64,000 nt of DNA from an uncultured Actinomyces sp. (lineage in GTDB: Bacteria > Actinomycetota > Actinomycetes > Actinomycetales > Actinomycetaceae), in contig CALLSD010000048.1 in assembly GCA_938014245.1 (NCBI GenBank), positions 1 to 64,000 on the forward strand. Direction: 5' to 3'. The translations under genes and the position numbers were made by a program. The notes under the pieces are model-generated. The model ran no database searches, had not been told where the DNA came from, and saw only the letters and a list, made by a program, of their open reading frames with translations. Numbering within the stretch: the first letter of the stretch is position 1; each line of letters starts with the position of its first letter. This document shows, one piece after another, positions 44,212-53,163 of the stretch.

Positions 44212-45234
44212 GTGAAGGACGACGTAGGAAACACTCGCGATTTTTCGACCGTGCATACCAACACATCTTCGCTTTTGGGTGGCCCGCAAACGCTCACGAT
44301 TGAAGACGTTGCCTCCATGGCGGGCGCAACCATTGAAGAAGTGCGGGATTTTTGGGTCGCAATGGGCTTTCCCTCCCCGCAAAGCGAAGAAAAAATCTTC
44401 ACCGAAAATGATGCGAAGCTCTTCCTTCAGTGGTCGACATTCATGGCTTCGGGTGCGATTGATACTGCAACGGCGCGTTCTCTTCTTCGTGCGAACTCTC
44501 ACCTGGCCGATCGCCTTGGCCTGTGGCAGGTTGAAGCGCTTGTTGAAGATACGATGCGTCGCTTTGGCCTCGATGATACGGCTGCGCGCATGTATGTCCT
44601 CGACCATATCCGAGAGCGCGTTGACGTCCTTGAAGACGTCTTGCGTCACTCATGGCGACGTCAGTTGGATGCTCTTCTTAAACGAATGGATCATGAAATT
44701 TCGACTCGCGGCCATGAGGGCTTGCAGCCTCGTTTCCCTCTTAATCGTTCCTTGGGCTTCGTCGATATGGTCTCCTACACGTCTTCGTCGGCAATTTTGG
44801 GTGGAAAACTAGTCGATCTCATCGGCCGCTTCGAGCAATTGTCCAGAGATGCTGTTACGGACGCCGGTGGGCGCGTCGTCAAGATGATTGGCGATGCGGT
44901 TATGTATATCGCAGATGACTTGGAGACGGGGCTTAGGGTAGCCGTGTCTTTGATTGAGCAGCTTGGAGCGGATGATCAGATGCTTCCCGTGCGTGCGTCA
45001 TTCGTGCGCGGCGATGTGTTTTCTCGTTCGGGCGACGTTTTTGGGCCGACGGTGAACCTGGCGTCTCGATTGGTGGATATTGCTCCTGTTGGCAAAATCT
45101 TGATGGATCCCACAACTGCGGCCGCAATCGCTGCGGGTAAAGCGGGAATGGAATACGACGTTGAAGAGTTCCCAAGTGCAACGCTGCGGGGTTTTGGAAC
45201 GATTTCCCCCTATTTGCTGACATATCGTCGCTAA
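44212..45234 (+). CDS. Class III adenylate cyclase with Rv1264-like regulatory domain
   Basis: 340 residues. The N-terminal ~170 residues (LTIEDVASMAGATIEEVRDFWVAMGFP) resemble the autoinhibitory domain of Rv1264, a pH-responsive cyclase. Catalytic domain: LGFVDMVSYTS (metal Asp), GGRVVKMIGDAVMY (Lys/Asp), GPTVNLASRL (Asn/Arg transition-state residues). Makes cAMP from ATP. GGAGG sits 5 nt before GTG 44212. The gene is soluble, with no membrane segments. Confidence 0.88.
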   Translation: MKDDVGNTRDFSTVHTNTSSLLGGPQTLTIEDVASMAGATIEEVRDFWVAMGFPSPQSEEKIFTENDAKLFLQWSTFMASGAIDTATARSLLRANSHLADRLGLWQVEALVEDTMRRFGLDDTAARMYVLDHIRERVDVLEDVLRHSWRRQLDALLKRMDHEISTRGHEGLQPRFPLNRSLGFVDMVSYTSSSAILGGKLVDLIGRFEQLSRDAVTDAGGRVVKMIGDAVMYIADDLETGLRVAVSLIEQLGADDQMLPVRASFVRGDVFSRSGDVFGPTVNLASRLVDIAPVGKILMDPTTAAAIAAGKAGMEYDVEEFPSATLRGFGTISPYLLTYRR

Positions 45235-45330
45235 GACGCTGTCTTAAGGTGTTTTACCTGATCTTGTGATTTCATCCCATTTTGGTCAAGAAATCTACAA
45301 GAAATACCTGAAATCCGGTATGCTATTACC

Positions 45331-46011
45331 GTGACTACAGTGCTTCTCGTTGAAGATGACCCGGCTATCGCTGGCCCCTTGACTCGTGCTCTCGCGCGAG
45401 AGACCTACGATGTGCGTGCGCACGATCACGGCCGGAGTGCACTTGAAGATCTTGATGGCATTGACTTGGTTGTTCTTGACCTGGGATTGCCCGATATGGA
45501 TGGTTTGGACGTCGCTAGGGAGATCCGTTCTTCCGGCAGTACTGTTCCGATCCTGATTCTGACTGCTCGCGCAGACGAGGTGGACATGGTTGTCGGCCTC
45601 GATGCTGGAGCTGATGACTACGTGACGAAGCCTTTCCGCCTTGCAGAATTGCTCGCTCGCGTGCGCGCTCTCCTTCGCCGTGGTGGTGGAGAAGTTGCCG
45701 ACGGTGATCTCGTTGTCCAGGACGTTCGCATTGATGTAGCAGCGCATCGCGCATACGTCAGCGGTGTTGAGCTCTCTCTTACCGCAAAGGAATTTGAACT
45801 CCTGCGCGTTTTGGTGCGTGAAGCCGGAAACGTTGTGCCCCGCGATACTCTCATGCGCGAAGTGTGGGGGAATGGTCTGAGTGGCTCAACCAAGACCCTC
45901 GACATGCACGTCTCGTGGCTGCGTCGCAAGCTCGGAGATGACGCTGCATCACCGCGCTATATCACGACCGTTCGTGGGATGGGTTTCCGCTTCGAAAAGC
46001 CTTCCGCCTAG
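45331..46011 (+). CDS. OmpR-family response regulator
   Basis: 226 residues. Receiver domain: acidic pocket EDD (8-10), phospho-acceptor Asp in VVLDLGLPDMDG (~D50), Thr in LILTA and Lys in VTKPF. C-terminal winged helix with TKTLDMHVSWLRRKLGDD. Starts GTG with no ribosome binding site; TATGCT lies about 7 nt upstream, which would place the transcript start at the GTG (leaderless). The histidine kinase follows after 21 nt. Confidence 0.93.
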   Translation: MTTVLLVEDDPAIAGPLTRALARETYDVRAHDHGRSALEDLDGIDLVVLDLGLPDMDGLDVAREIRSSGSTVPILILTARADEVDMVVGLDAGADDYVTKPFRLAELLARVRALLRRGGGEVADGDLVVQDVRIDVAAHRAYVSGVELSLTAKEFELLRVLVREAGNVVPRDTLMREVWGNGLSGSTKTLDMHVSWLRRKLGDDAASPRYITTVRGMGFRFEKPSA

Positions 46012-46032
46012 ATCAAGATTTAAGGGCTCGCT

Positions 46033-47358
46033 ATGCGTAAACGCGCTGCGCGAATGATTGTCACCGCAGTTGCGGTTGTGGCACTGCTGCTGGGAGTTCC
46101 CGGCGCGATCGCCTCGTCGATCTTGGTCTGGAATGCGCAGACGAGTGCATTGGATGCTCGTGTTCAGACTGTTCAAAGCGCCCTCGATCGGCGCATGGCA
46201 AGCAGCGGATTATCCGAAAGCTATGCGCGTGCTTGGGCGCAAACTATGGTGACAGGCGGTGCCCCCACCTATGTGGAAGTCACTCTGCCCCAAACTCCCA
46301 CACCCATCACAGTTGGTCAGCCCCTGCGAGGACTCACTATTTCCCGCACTGCGTGGTCAGCGAATGGAGTGCGCGTCAGCATCACTGTTTCAGCGCGACA
46401 TGCGATCCGGGGAATTGCTCAAGTCGCCGGGCTCTTTTCCTTAGGAATCGTCGTCTCATTGGCAGTTGGATGGGCCTTGGCCTCGCGTTTTTCAAGGCGT
46501 CTATCCGCTCCGTTGATCTACCTGTCTGCGCAGGCAGAACAAATCGGATCAGGTCAGGTTCGCGCGCGCGTCAAACCTTCAGGGATCGAGGAAATCGACC
46601 TCGTCCAAGAAGAACTTCAGCGCACCGGCGAAAAAATGGCGCGAAGGCTCGCAGCTGAGCGCCAGCTAGCTGCTGACGCCTCGCACCAACTGCGTACTCC
46701 ACTGACGGCACTGTCCATGCGCCTCGAAGAAATCGAAATGATTTCAACGGAAGAAGAAGTCCAAGAAGAAGCTCATTCCTGTCTCGAGCAGATTGAACGC
46801 CTGACCACCGTCGTCACTGAGCTGCTGGATACGAACAAGCGCCAATCTGCGGCCACCGAGGCAATCGATGTCCTCGAGGTCTTCAATACCCAGCGTGAAG
46901 AATGGGAAGAAGCCTTCGAGAAAGCCGGTCGAGTTCTGCGATTCACCGATGAAGCGGGCACTCCGATTTTGGCTGATGAAGCAAAGATCGCTCAGGTTTT
47001 GGCAACTCTGATCGAAAACTCCCTGCGATACGGCGCTGGAACAACGTGGGTTCATGCGCGCAATAGCGCCAATAATCGCGGAGTCGTCATCGAAGTCTCA
47101 GACGAAGGAGAAGGAGTCGAGGCCGACTTGGCCCCGCATATTTTCGAAAATGGCGTCTCCGGACACGGATCGAGCGGTATCGGATTGGCTCTGGCAAAGG
47201 ACCTGATCGAAACGATGGGCGGGCGCATTGAACTTTCGCGCGCTGTTCCTCCGCTTTTCACAGTCTCCTTAGCTGCGATTCCTGCAACCTATGATCCCGG
47301 GCGTATCATGCCCGAAGGTGCTCTCGTTTCCATGGGGCGACGCTCGCGACGCTTTTAA
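46033..47358 (+). CDS. Sensor histidine kinase
   Basis: 441 residues: membrane helix (~8-30), extracytoplasmic sensor of ~90 residues, second helix (~126-148), HAMP, HisKA ADASHQLRTPLTALS with phospho-His, and an ATPase domain with N-box ENSLRYGAG, EVSDEGEGV and GSSGIGLALAKDL. Partner of the upstream response regulator. Signal unknown; the placement next to galE and envelope genes suggests an envelope signal. Confidence 0.92.
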   Translation: MRKRAARMIVTAVAVVALLLGVPGAIASSILVWNAQTSALDARVQTVQSALDRRMASSGLSESYARAWAQTMVTGGAPTYVEVTLPQTPTPITVGQPLRGLTISRTAWSANGVRVSITVSARHAIRGIAQVAGLFSLGIVVSLAVGWALASRFSRRLSAPLIYLSAQAEQIGSGQVRARVKPSGIEEIDLVQEELQRTGEKMARRLAAERQLAADASHQLRTPLTALSMRLEEIEMISTEEEVQEEAHSCLEQIERLTTVVTELLDTNKRQSAATEAIDVLEVFNTQREEWEEAFEKAGRVLRFTDEAGTPILADEAKIAQVLATLIENSLRYGAGTTWVHARNSANNRGVVIEVSDEGEGVEADLAPHIFENGVSGHGSSGIGLALAKDLIETMGGRIELSRAVPPLFTVSLAAIPATYDPGRIMPEGALVSMGRRSRRF

Positions 47359-47377
47359 TTGCCGTACACTGAACAAC

Positions 47378-48373
47378 ATGAGCATTCTTGTTACCGGAGG
47401 CGCCGGTTACATCGGCGCGCATGTTGTCCGTCTTCTGCTGGAACGAGGCGAAAAGGTTGTTGTCGTCGACAACCTGACCACTGGGGCAGCGAATCGCATT
47501 GGCGACGCAACCCTGATCAAGGTCGATGTTGCTCGCGATGAAGCACTCCCGAAGCTGACCCAGGCAATGATCGACGAAGACGTTACCGGTGTCATCCACT
47601 TTGCTGCACAAAAGCAGGTCGGAGAATCTGTCGAGCGTCCGGCGTGGTACTACCGCCAGAACATCGGTGGTCTGGCCAATGTCCTCTTGGCAATGGAAGA
47701 GGCCGGAGTGAAGAACATGATCTTCTCCTCCTCCGCAGCCGTCTACGGAATGCCTCCTGTCCCGGTGATCCCCGAGGACATCGAGAAGAAGCCGATTAAT
47801 CCCTACGGTGAAACCAAGCTCATCGGTGAGTGGATGATGGCTGATGCTGAACGAGCGTGGGGACTGAATTGGATTGGCCTGCGCTACTTCAACGTCGCCG
47901 GAGCCGGATGGAATGACCTAGCGGACCCCGCGTGCTTGAACCTGGTTCCGATGGTCTTGGACCGCCTTGCTCGCGGCGAAAACCCGAAGATTTTCGGAAC
48001 TGACTACCCGACTGATGATGGCACGTGTATACGTGACTACATCCACGTCAAGGACTTGGCAGACGCACACATTTACGCTCTGGATGCTCTCAATCGTGGC
48101 GTTCCCGCGCACCGTCAATTCAACGTTGGTACCGGACTTGGAACCTCCGTTCGTGAAATCATCGATGGTCTGCGCGCCGTCTCCGGTTGGGATTTCCCGG
48201 TTGATGAGCTTGACCGTCGTGCCGGTGACCCGCCGATGCTCATTGGAGATCCGCAGTCAATCGCGGTGGATTTGGGTTGGAAAGCAAACTACGGCGTGGC
48301 CGAGATTCTTCAGTCGGCATGGGATGCATGGCAGGCAGGTCCCCGCGCAATCAAGGTTCCAACTCAGTCGTGA
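47378..48373 (+). CDS. galE: UDP-glucose 4-epimerase
   Basis: 331 residues: Rossmann TGGAGYIGAHVV, the SSSAAVYG Ser, and catalytic YGETK (Tyr-x3-Lys) plus RYFNVAGAG. Interconverts UDP-glucose and UDP-galactose. TACACT ends 7 nt before the ATG with no Shine-Dalgarno, so leaderless initiation is likely. UDP-galactose would be the substrate for the Glf mutase encoded 10 kb downstream. Confidence 0.95.
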   Translation: MSILVTGGAGYIGAHVVRLLLERGEKVVVVDNLTTGAANRIGDATLIKVDVARDEALPKLTQAMIDEDVTGVIHFAAQKQVGESVERPAWYYRQNIGGLANVLLAMEEAGVKNMIFSSSAAVYGMPPVPVIPEDIEKKPINPYGETKLIGEWMMADAERAWGLNWIGLRYFNVAGAGWNDLADPACLNLVPMVLDRLARGENPKIFGTDYPTDDGTCIRDYIHVKDLADAHIYALDALNRGVPAHRQFNVGTGLGTSVREIIDGLRAVSGWDFPVDELDRRAGDPPMLIGDPQSIAVDLGWKANYGVAEILQSAWDAWQAGPRAIKVPTQS

Positions 48374-48376
48374 ACC

Positions 48377-50041
48377 ATGCCTGACGCCAACGGCCTTCAA
48401 TTGCCTGCCCGCGTGAACTGGACTGCATCGACCGTATCGATCAGTGATTTCGACTCACTCGAGCAGGCGATGGCTTGGCGCCGCTTTGGACCAGAAGCTG
48501 CCATCCATCGCTTCATCATAAAGCTGCGGATGGCGCTCTTGAGTGCGGATTACGTCTACGTTGACCGCAACCAACTCCTCGACGGCATATGTTTCCTTTC
48601 GCTTGGCCCCGATGGGATTGCCGAGGCCTTGGGTATCCCACGCTTTCAGGATCTTCCCTTAGTCGTGGGTTGCGAGGCGCCAACTCCACCCGCGGGTGGC
48701 TTTGCCCGTCCGGGGGATGCTCAGGAGAGAGCGCAATGGATTGCCCTTCAACGCAGCAGAGTTGAAAGTGAAACATTCGTCTCGGCCGCTTATGCTGCCC
48801 TCAACGCTTCGAGCGACACCGAGGCGAGTGCGGCCTCGGCTCGGCGCGCTCAACTGTGCACTCTGCTCGCGGACCTTGAGGAATGCGACTCAGAGGACAT
48901 CGGCTCCTATCCAGCGTATGTTCGCCTACCTCGCCGCAGGCGCGAGGCTGAGGCGCTGGTAGCAACCGGAAGAGACCAGTGGCAAAGCGCAATGGAGTCC
49001 CTGCGGGTGCACCTGATCTCGTGGCCTCGCACCCCCAGCGTTGAAGAAATAGAATTTTGGGAGCGTCACGGCAGGATTGAAGACCTCGAAGATCCAGAGG
49101 CCCGCTCGATTGCTCTGACTCTTCGAGCCTGGCTCCCAGAATGGATTCGCAGCAACGGGGGACATGCCGCCCGCCCAGCTCGCAGGGGAGACGTCGTCGC
49201 TCTGCTTGCTCACTGGATGAACAATGCTGCACCGCAGGATCTCGAGGTTCCCGGCGGACAGGTTTACCGGCGTTGCTTAACTGCTCCGCATGCGCGCTGC
49301 GCGTTGCGATGGTTTTCTCTGCTGTACGAGGATGCTGCGACACAGAAAAGACTTGCTCTTCTTGATGCACCGAGCTCACGCATGAGCTTTACCATCATTG
49401 CGACAGACTCGGGCGATGACGATCCAGAAACGCGTGCACAACGGCAGTGGGGAATGTGCGTGCGCCCGCTCAGTCGGGGTCAGATGTGGCGTGCGCGCCT
49501 GCTCGATAATGCGCGCTTAACCCTTGCGAACCTTGGCGTCGCATTGAGCAAACAAGCACTTCGCGAAGTCGGTGCGGCACGCGGCTTGAGCGTCAATGGT
49601 GAGATTACCGAGGCCATGGCAACTTTGACCCCCGAACAATACCAGCGAGTTCTGATCCACCCGATGACAAAGCAGGCCCGGGATGCGCAAAAGGAGCTCA
49701 CTGCAGCCTCGGGAGCTTCTCCCGCCCAAGAAATTCGCGCGAAACGTTTGACGCGCAATTCTTGGCGTTCCCTTGCTCTTTTTATTCGTGAGTTCGCTAT
49801 TGAGCCTCTCGAGTGGCGTAAACGAGTGATGGGCGGCGTCCTTCGCTGCCTCGCGGTCACGGCGCTGGCGTTCATTTTGACCGCGCACGATTCGGGCTGG
49901 TTCGGTCCAGATAGCTTCTGGATGAATGTCATGTGGACGGGGATTGCTTTCCTCGCGTCCTTCCCATATTCGGATATTCATGAATTACTTGAGCTTCGCC
50001 CCTCGCGGATGATGTCGGAAATTCGTTTAGCCGAGGCATAG
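48377..50041 (+). CDS. Uncharacterised protein with C-terminal membrane helices, 554 aa
   Basis: Starts 3 nt behind galE. Mostly helical, Arg/Glu-rich cytoplasmic body (residues 1-490) and two membrane helices near the end (RCLAVTALAFILTAHD and WMNVMWTGIAFLASFP). No motif I can name. The SISDFDSLEQAMAWRRFGPEAAIHRFIIKLRMALLSADYVYVDRNQLLDG start is a possible domain. Co-transcribed with galE by position. Confidence 0.6.
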   Translation: MPDANGLQLPARVNWTASTVSISDFDSLEQAMAWRRFGPEAAIHRFIIKLRMALLSADYVYVDRNQLLDGICFLSLGPDGIAEALGIPRFQDLPLVVGCEAPTPPAGGFARPGDAQERAQWIALQRSRVESETFVSAAYAALNASSDTEASAASARRAQLCTLLADLEECDSEDIGSYPAYVRLPRRRREAEALVATGRDQWQSAMESLRVHLISWPRTPSVEEIEFWERHGRIEDLEDPEARSIALTLRAWLPEWIRSNGGHAARPARRGDVVALLAHWMNNAAPQDLEVPGGQVYRRCLTAPHARCALRWFSLLYEDAATQKRLALLDAPSSRMSFTIIATDSGDDDPETRAQRQWGMCVRPLSRGQMWRARLLDNARLTLANLGVALSKQALREVGAARGLSVNGEITEAMATLTPEQYQRVLIHPMTKQARDAQKELTAASGASPAQEIRAKRLTRNSWRSLALFIREFAIEPLEWRKRVMGGVLRCLAVTALAFILTAHDSGWFGPDSFWMNVMWTGIAFLASFPYSDIHELLELRPSRMMSEIRLAEA

Positions 50042-50072
50042 AAAGCGCTTGACGCATATGAAAGGGCACGAA

Positions 50073-50585
50073 ATGCAGTGGACGCAGCTGTGGCATGCAC
50101 AAAGCTTTCCCCTATGGGTGGAAGGAAACGACGCGATCCCTCGAATGCATCGGGTGATGATCGGCGGAGACAGGGCCGGAGCCGTGGTTGTTGCTCGCAA
50201 TCAACAGGGTGCCTTCGCACTTGTTCGTCAGCGTCGCCTCGCAATTGAACGCGACCTGTGGGAGTTCCCGCGCGGAATGAGCGAAGAAAGCGACGCGGAT
50301 GGAATTGCAACCGGCCTGCGCGAGCTCCTTGAAGAAACCGGTTTTCATGGAGAAAACGGTATATCTCTGGGCCAGATCTATCCCGATTCGGGGATCCTTG
50401 GCGGGCACATCGAGGTCATTGCATGCACCGTGCCCGAGCAGAAACGCTGCGAGATTGATGGTGAAGTCGACGCATTGCAATGGGTGAGCCTCGCTGAACT
50501 GCGCTCGATGATCGTTTCAGGCGAACTTCAGGACTCGATTTCGCTGGCTGCATTCACGCTGTGGAAGACTCACGACGAAGCCTAG
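50073..50585 (+). CDS. Nudix hydrolase, ADP-ribose pyrophosphatase-like
   Basis: 170 residues. Nudix box from PRGMSEESD through GLRELLEETGF (REx-x-EE core) at ~65-87. I start at ATG 50073, since AAAGGG lies 6 nt before it. Cleaves a nucleoside diphosphate linked to another moiety, likely ADP-ribose or an NDP-sugar; substrate not resolved. Confidence 0.85.
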   Translation: MQWTQLWHAQSFPLWVEGNDAIPRMHRVMIGGDRAGAVVVARNQQGAFALVRQRRLAIERDLWEFPRGMSEESDADGIATGLRELLEETGFHGENGISLGQIYPDSGILGGHIEVIACTVPEQKRCEIDGEVDALQWVSLAELRSMIVSGELQDSISLAAFTLWKTHDEA

Positions 50586-50602
50586 GCGAGGCCTCGGCAG
50601 AC

Positions 50603-51862
50603 TCAGAGCTTAGGAGTGAGATCGTCTGTCGTCAGTGTTCCCGCGCGGAGCTTGGCGAAGAAGTCGGGGGCGGTCGTGTCTTCCAAGAGAACAGCACTGC
50701 CCGCAGAGGTCGAGTATCCCAAGTCCTCAATCGGAGGAACACCGGTCATTCCGGAGTTTTGAGCACTGCGGAAAGCCAAAACAAGCTTGCCGACGTCGAG
50801 GACAGAAGAATCTTCGTCGACGGTAAAGGCTGATGCTCCCGCACGTTCAACGCGCAAAGCGCTCGAAGGATTGATCAATGTTGCCGGCTGCATGGCCTTC
50901 GATACGGTCTTCGAGACGACCTGGCGCTGGCGCTGAGCGCGTCCAATGTCACCAAGCGGATCGGAATAGCGCATACGCGCAAAGGCAAGGGCGGTCTTGC
51001 CATCTGCATCGTGGCAGCCCGCTTCCCAATTGAGTTCGGAGCGCTCGTCATTGACTGTCAAGTCGTAGCAGAGGTTCACTCCGCCGACGGCATCGACGAT
51101 GTTGGAAACTCCACCCATGCCGATCTCTGCGTAGTGATCGATCGTTAGTCCCGTGAGTTGTTCAACGGTTTGAACGAGGAGTGTGGGACCGCCGTAGGAA
51201 TACGCCGCGTTGAGTTTGTCCCACCCGTATCCGGGGATTTCAACGTAGGTGTCTCGGGGGAGCGAAATATTGCTGGTCTGCCCATTGGGAGCAACGTGAA
51301 CCAGCATGATGGAGTCCGCGCGTTGTCCTTCGGTGTCGTCTGGAACTGAACCGTCGCCACGCGAATCAGAACCTGCAAGAAGATAGGTGGTTCCCGAGGT
51401 GCCCGCGGCGCCGGAAAGTGCATCGATTCGCTTGAGATGCGAATTTGCGTCGAAAAGGAGGTACGCGGGCCACGCAGCGATCAGGAGAATCACGACGAGG
51501 GTAACCAGCGGCCAGCGTCGCTTCTTCTTTCGACGAGGCCGCGGGGACACTGGCGTGCCTGCGGGGGCACTGGGAGGCGCTTGAACGGGCTGGAAGTGAG
51601 GCCTAGACGGTATTGCCGCGCGCGGAAGCTCGGTTGCTGCAGGAGAAGACGGAGTAAAGCTCGGCGCCGAGGTGACGCGTTTGGCGCGCGGTGCAAAAGA
51701 GGGCGGCATGACCGTTTCTTTGGGCCCTGCCTGGGGAGCAGATTCTTCGACTCCAGGGGAAACAACACCATCGTCTTCGCTGTTAACAGAAGAGTTCTGA
51801 ACCTCGGAGAGGCGCGGGCGCCTACGCGAGGGGTCGGGCTGAAAAGACGGCGGCTGAGTCAT
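50603..51862 (-). CDS. LytR-CpsA-Psr (LCP) glycan ligase
   Basis: 419 residues: long Pro/Ser-rich cytoplasmic head (~1-110), membrane helix (WPLVTLVVILLIAAWPAYLLF) and an extracellular LCP domain with SLPRDTYVEIPGYGWDKLNAAY and ARMRYSDPLGDIGRAQRQ (phosphate-binding Arg). LCP enzymes transfer lipid-linked glycans to peptidoglycan. Start ATG overlaps the stop of the next LCP gene (TGATGA). The nearby galactofuran cluster is a plausible substrate source. Confidence 0.9.
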   Translation of the reverse strand: MTQPPSFQPDPSRRRPRLSEVQNSSVNSEDDGVVSPGVEESAPQAGPKETVMPPSFAPRAKRVTSAPSFTPSSPAATELPRAAIPSRPHFQPVQAPPSAPAGTPVSPRPRRKKKRRWPLVTLVVILLIAAWPAYLLFDANSHLKRIDALSGAAGTSGTTYLLAGSDSRGDGSVPDDTEGQRADSIMLVHVAPNGQTSNISLPRDTYVEIPGYGWDKLNAAYSYGGPTLLVQTVEQLTGLTIDHYAEIGMGGVSNIVDAVGGVNLCYDLTVNDERSELNWEAGCHDADGKTALAFARMRYSDPLGDIGRAQRQRQVVSKTVSKAMQPATLINPSSALRVERAGASAFTVDEDSSVLDVGKLVLAFRSAQNSGMTGVPPIEDLGYSTSAGSAVLLEDTTAPDFFAKLRAGTLTTDDLTPKL

Positions 51863-53127
51863 CAGCGTTCCGCCGGGCAAGCTGCGGTGGGGCTTGCGCT
51901 TGCAGATGCGCTTGCCGACGGTGACGTACTTGGAGTAGCCGAAGCAGACGCGGAGCTGCTTTCAGAAGGCGAGGCCGAAGCGCTGGGCGAGGCATTCGTC
52001 TGGCCTTCTTGGCCGCTACCGTTGGTGAACTCAATTGCAGCGGGGAAAGGTTGATCCTTGCGGATTGCCTCCCAGGCCTGGCTGAACTGTGGCTCCAGAT
52101 TGATGACGCGGTTGGGGTCAACGGGGGAGTACTGGTTCGGCGAGGTAATAAACTGAATATTCGCGCGGTCAATCGAGGACAGGGAGAGCAAAAGACCCAC
52201 GTCGGTGTTGATATTCGACAGGTTTTGTGAAGGTTGGAGTGCGGATAGTCCCTGCTTGGTGAAGGACAAGAGCGAAGGAAGATCCGACACGAAGTTCTTG
52301 GCGAGCAATTCACGCATAATCGCCGCGACCAGTTTTTGCTGATTCGAAATACGGCCCAAATCTGAACCGTCACCCACGGCATAACGCGTACGGGCATAGG
52401 CCAGAGCCGTTTTACCGTCGAGTTTTTGGCATCCCGCCTGCACATGCAAGTCCGAGCGGGAATCATCAATGTCTTCGGGGATGTCGAACCAGACCCCACC
52501 CAAAGCGTCGATGAGGCCTCGGAAACCGTGGAAATCAACGACGACGAAGCCGTCGATGTTCACGCCGGTCAACTGTTCCGTGGTCGCCTCGGTGCAGGCA
52601 ATACCGCCTGCGATATCGGTGTCATTCGAACCGGTAGAGAAAGCAGAGTTGAACATTCCGGTGTAGGCGGAAGAAACCGTGCCATCTGAGCGCTTACACG
52701 CGGGAATGTCCGTAATGAGATCTCGGGGAATTGATACGACCTGAACCCGCGTGCGATCTGCGGAAATGTGCATAAGCATGGTCGTATCGGAGTGAATTGA
52801 TGAAAGCTCCGCAGCGTCACCATTGGCGTCATCACCTTGGTTCTGGCGTGAGTCAATTCCAGAGATGAGGATATTGACGGGGCGTCCCTCAAAAGAATCC
52901 GAAGGTGCGGCGGTCTCGGTGGAGTTCGCGTTGCCCAGACCCTGGGTATTGATGGAGTTTGACGCAAGCTGGTTGCCGAAATCGCGGTAAATGAAGAAAG
53001 CGGTGGAAACCAGCAGGAGGACGCAGGAGAAGGCAACCAAAGAAATCACTCGTGCCGCACCGCTCTTAAAGGGGAGCGTTGCCGAGTGAGCAATCGGTCG
53101 CGCAATGCGTGATTGTGGAGTACTCAT
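51862..53127 (-). CDS. LytR-CpsA-Psr (LCP) glycan ligase, second copy
   Basis: 421 residues: short head, membrane helix (VISLVAFSCVLLLVSTAFFIY), LCP domain with SIPRDLITDIPACK and AYARTRYAVGDGSDLGRISNQQ, and a Ser/Ala-rich C-terminal tail of ~45 residues that looks like disordered linker. Divergent enough from its neighbour to have a different glycan specificity. AAAGGCG directly precedes the ATG. Confidence 0.9.
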   Translation of the reverse strand: MSTPQSRIARPIAHSATLPFKSGAARVISLVAFSCVLLLVSTAFFIYRDFGNQLASNSINTQGLGNANSTETAAPSDSFEGRPVNILISGIDSRQNQGDDANGDAAELSSIHSDTTMLMHISADRTRVQVVSIPRDLITDIPACKRSDGTVSSAYTGMFNSAFSTGSNDTDIAGGIACTEATTEQLTGVNIDGFVVVDFHGFRGLIDALGGVWFDIPEDIDDSRSDLHVQAGCQKLDGKTALAYARTRYAVGDGSDLGRISNQQKLVAAIMRELLAKNFVSDLPSLLSFTKQGLSALQPSQNLSNINTDVGLLLSLSSIDRANIQFITSPNQYSPVDPNRVINLEPQFSQAWEAIRKDQPFPAAIEFTNGSGQEGQTNASPSASASPSESSSASASATPSTSPSASASASASPTAACPAER

Positions 53128-53163
53128 CGCCTTTATCATATCGTTACTTGAAGAAAGGGCGCG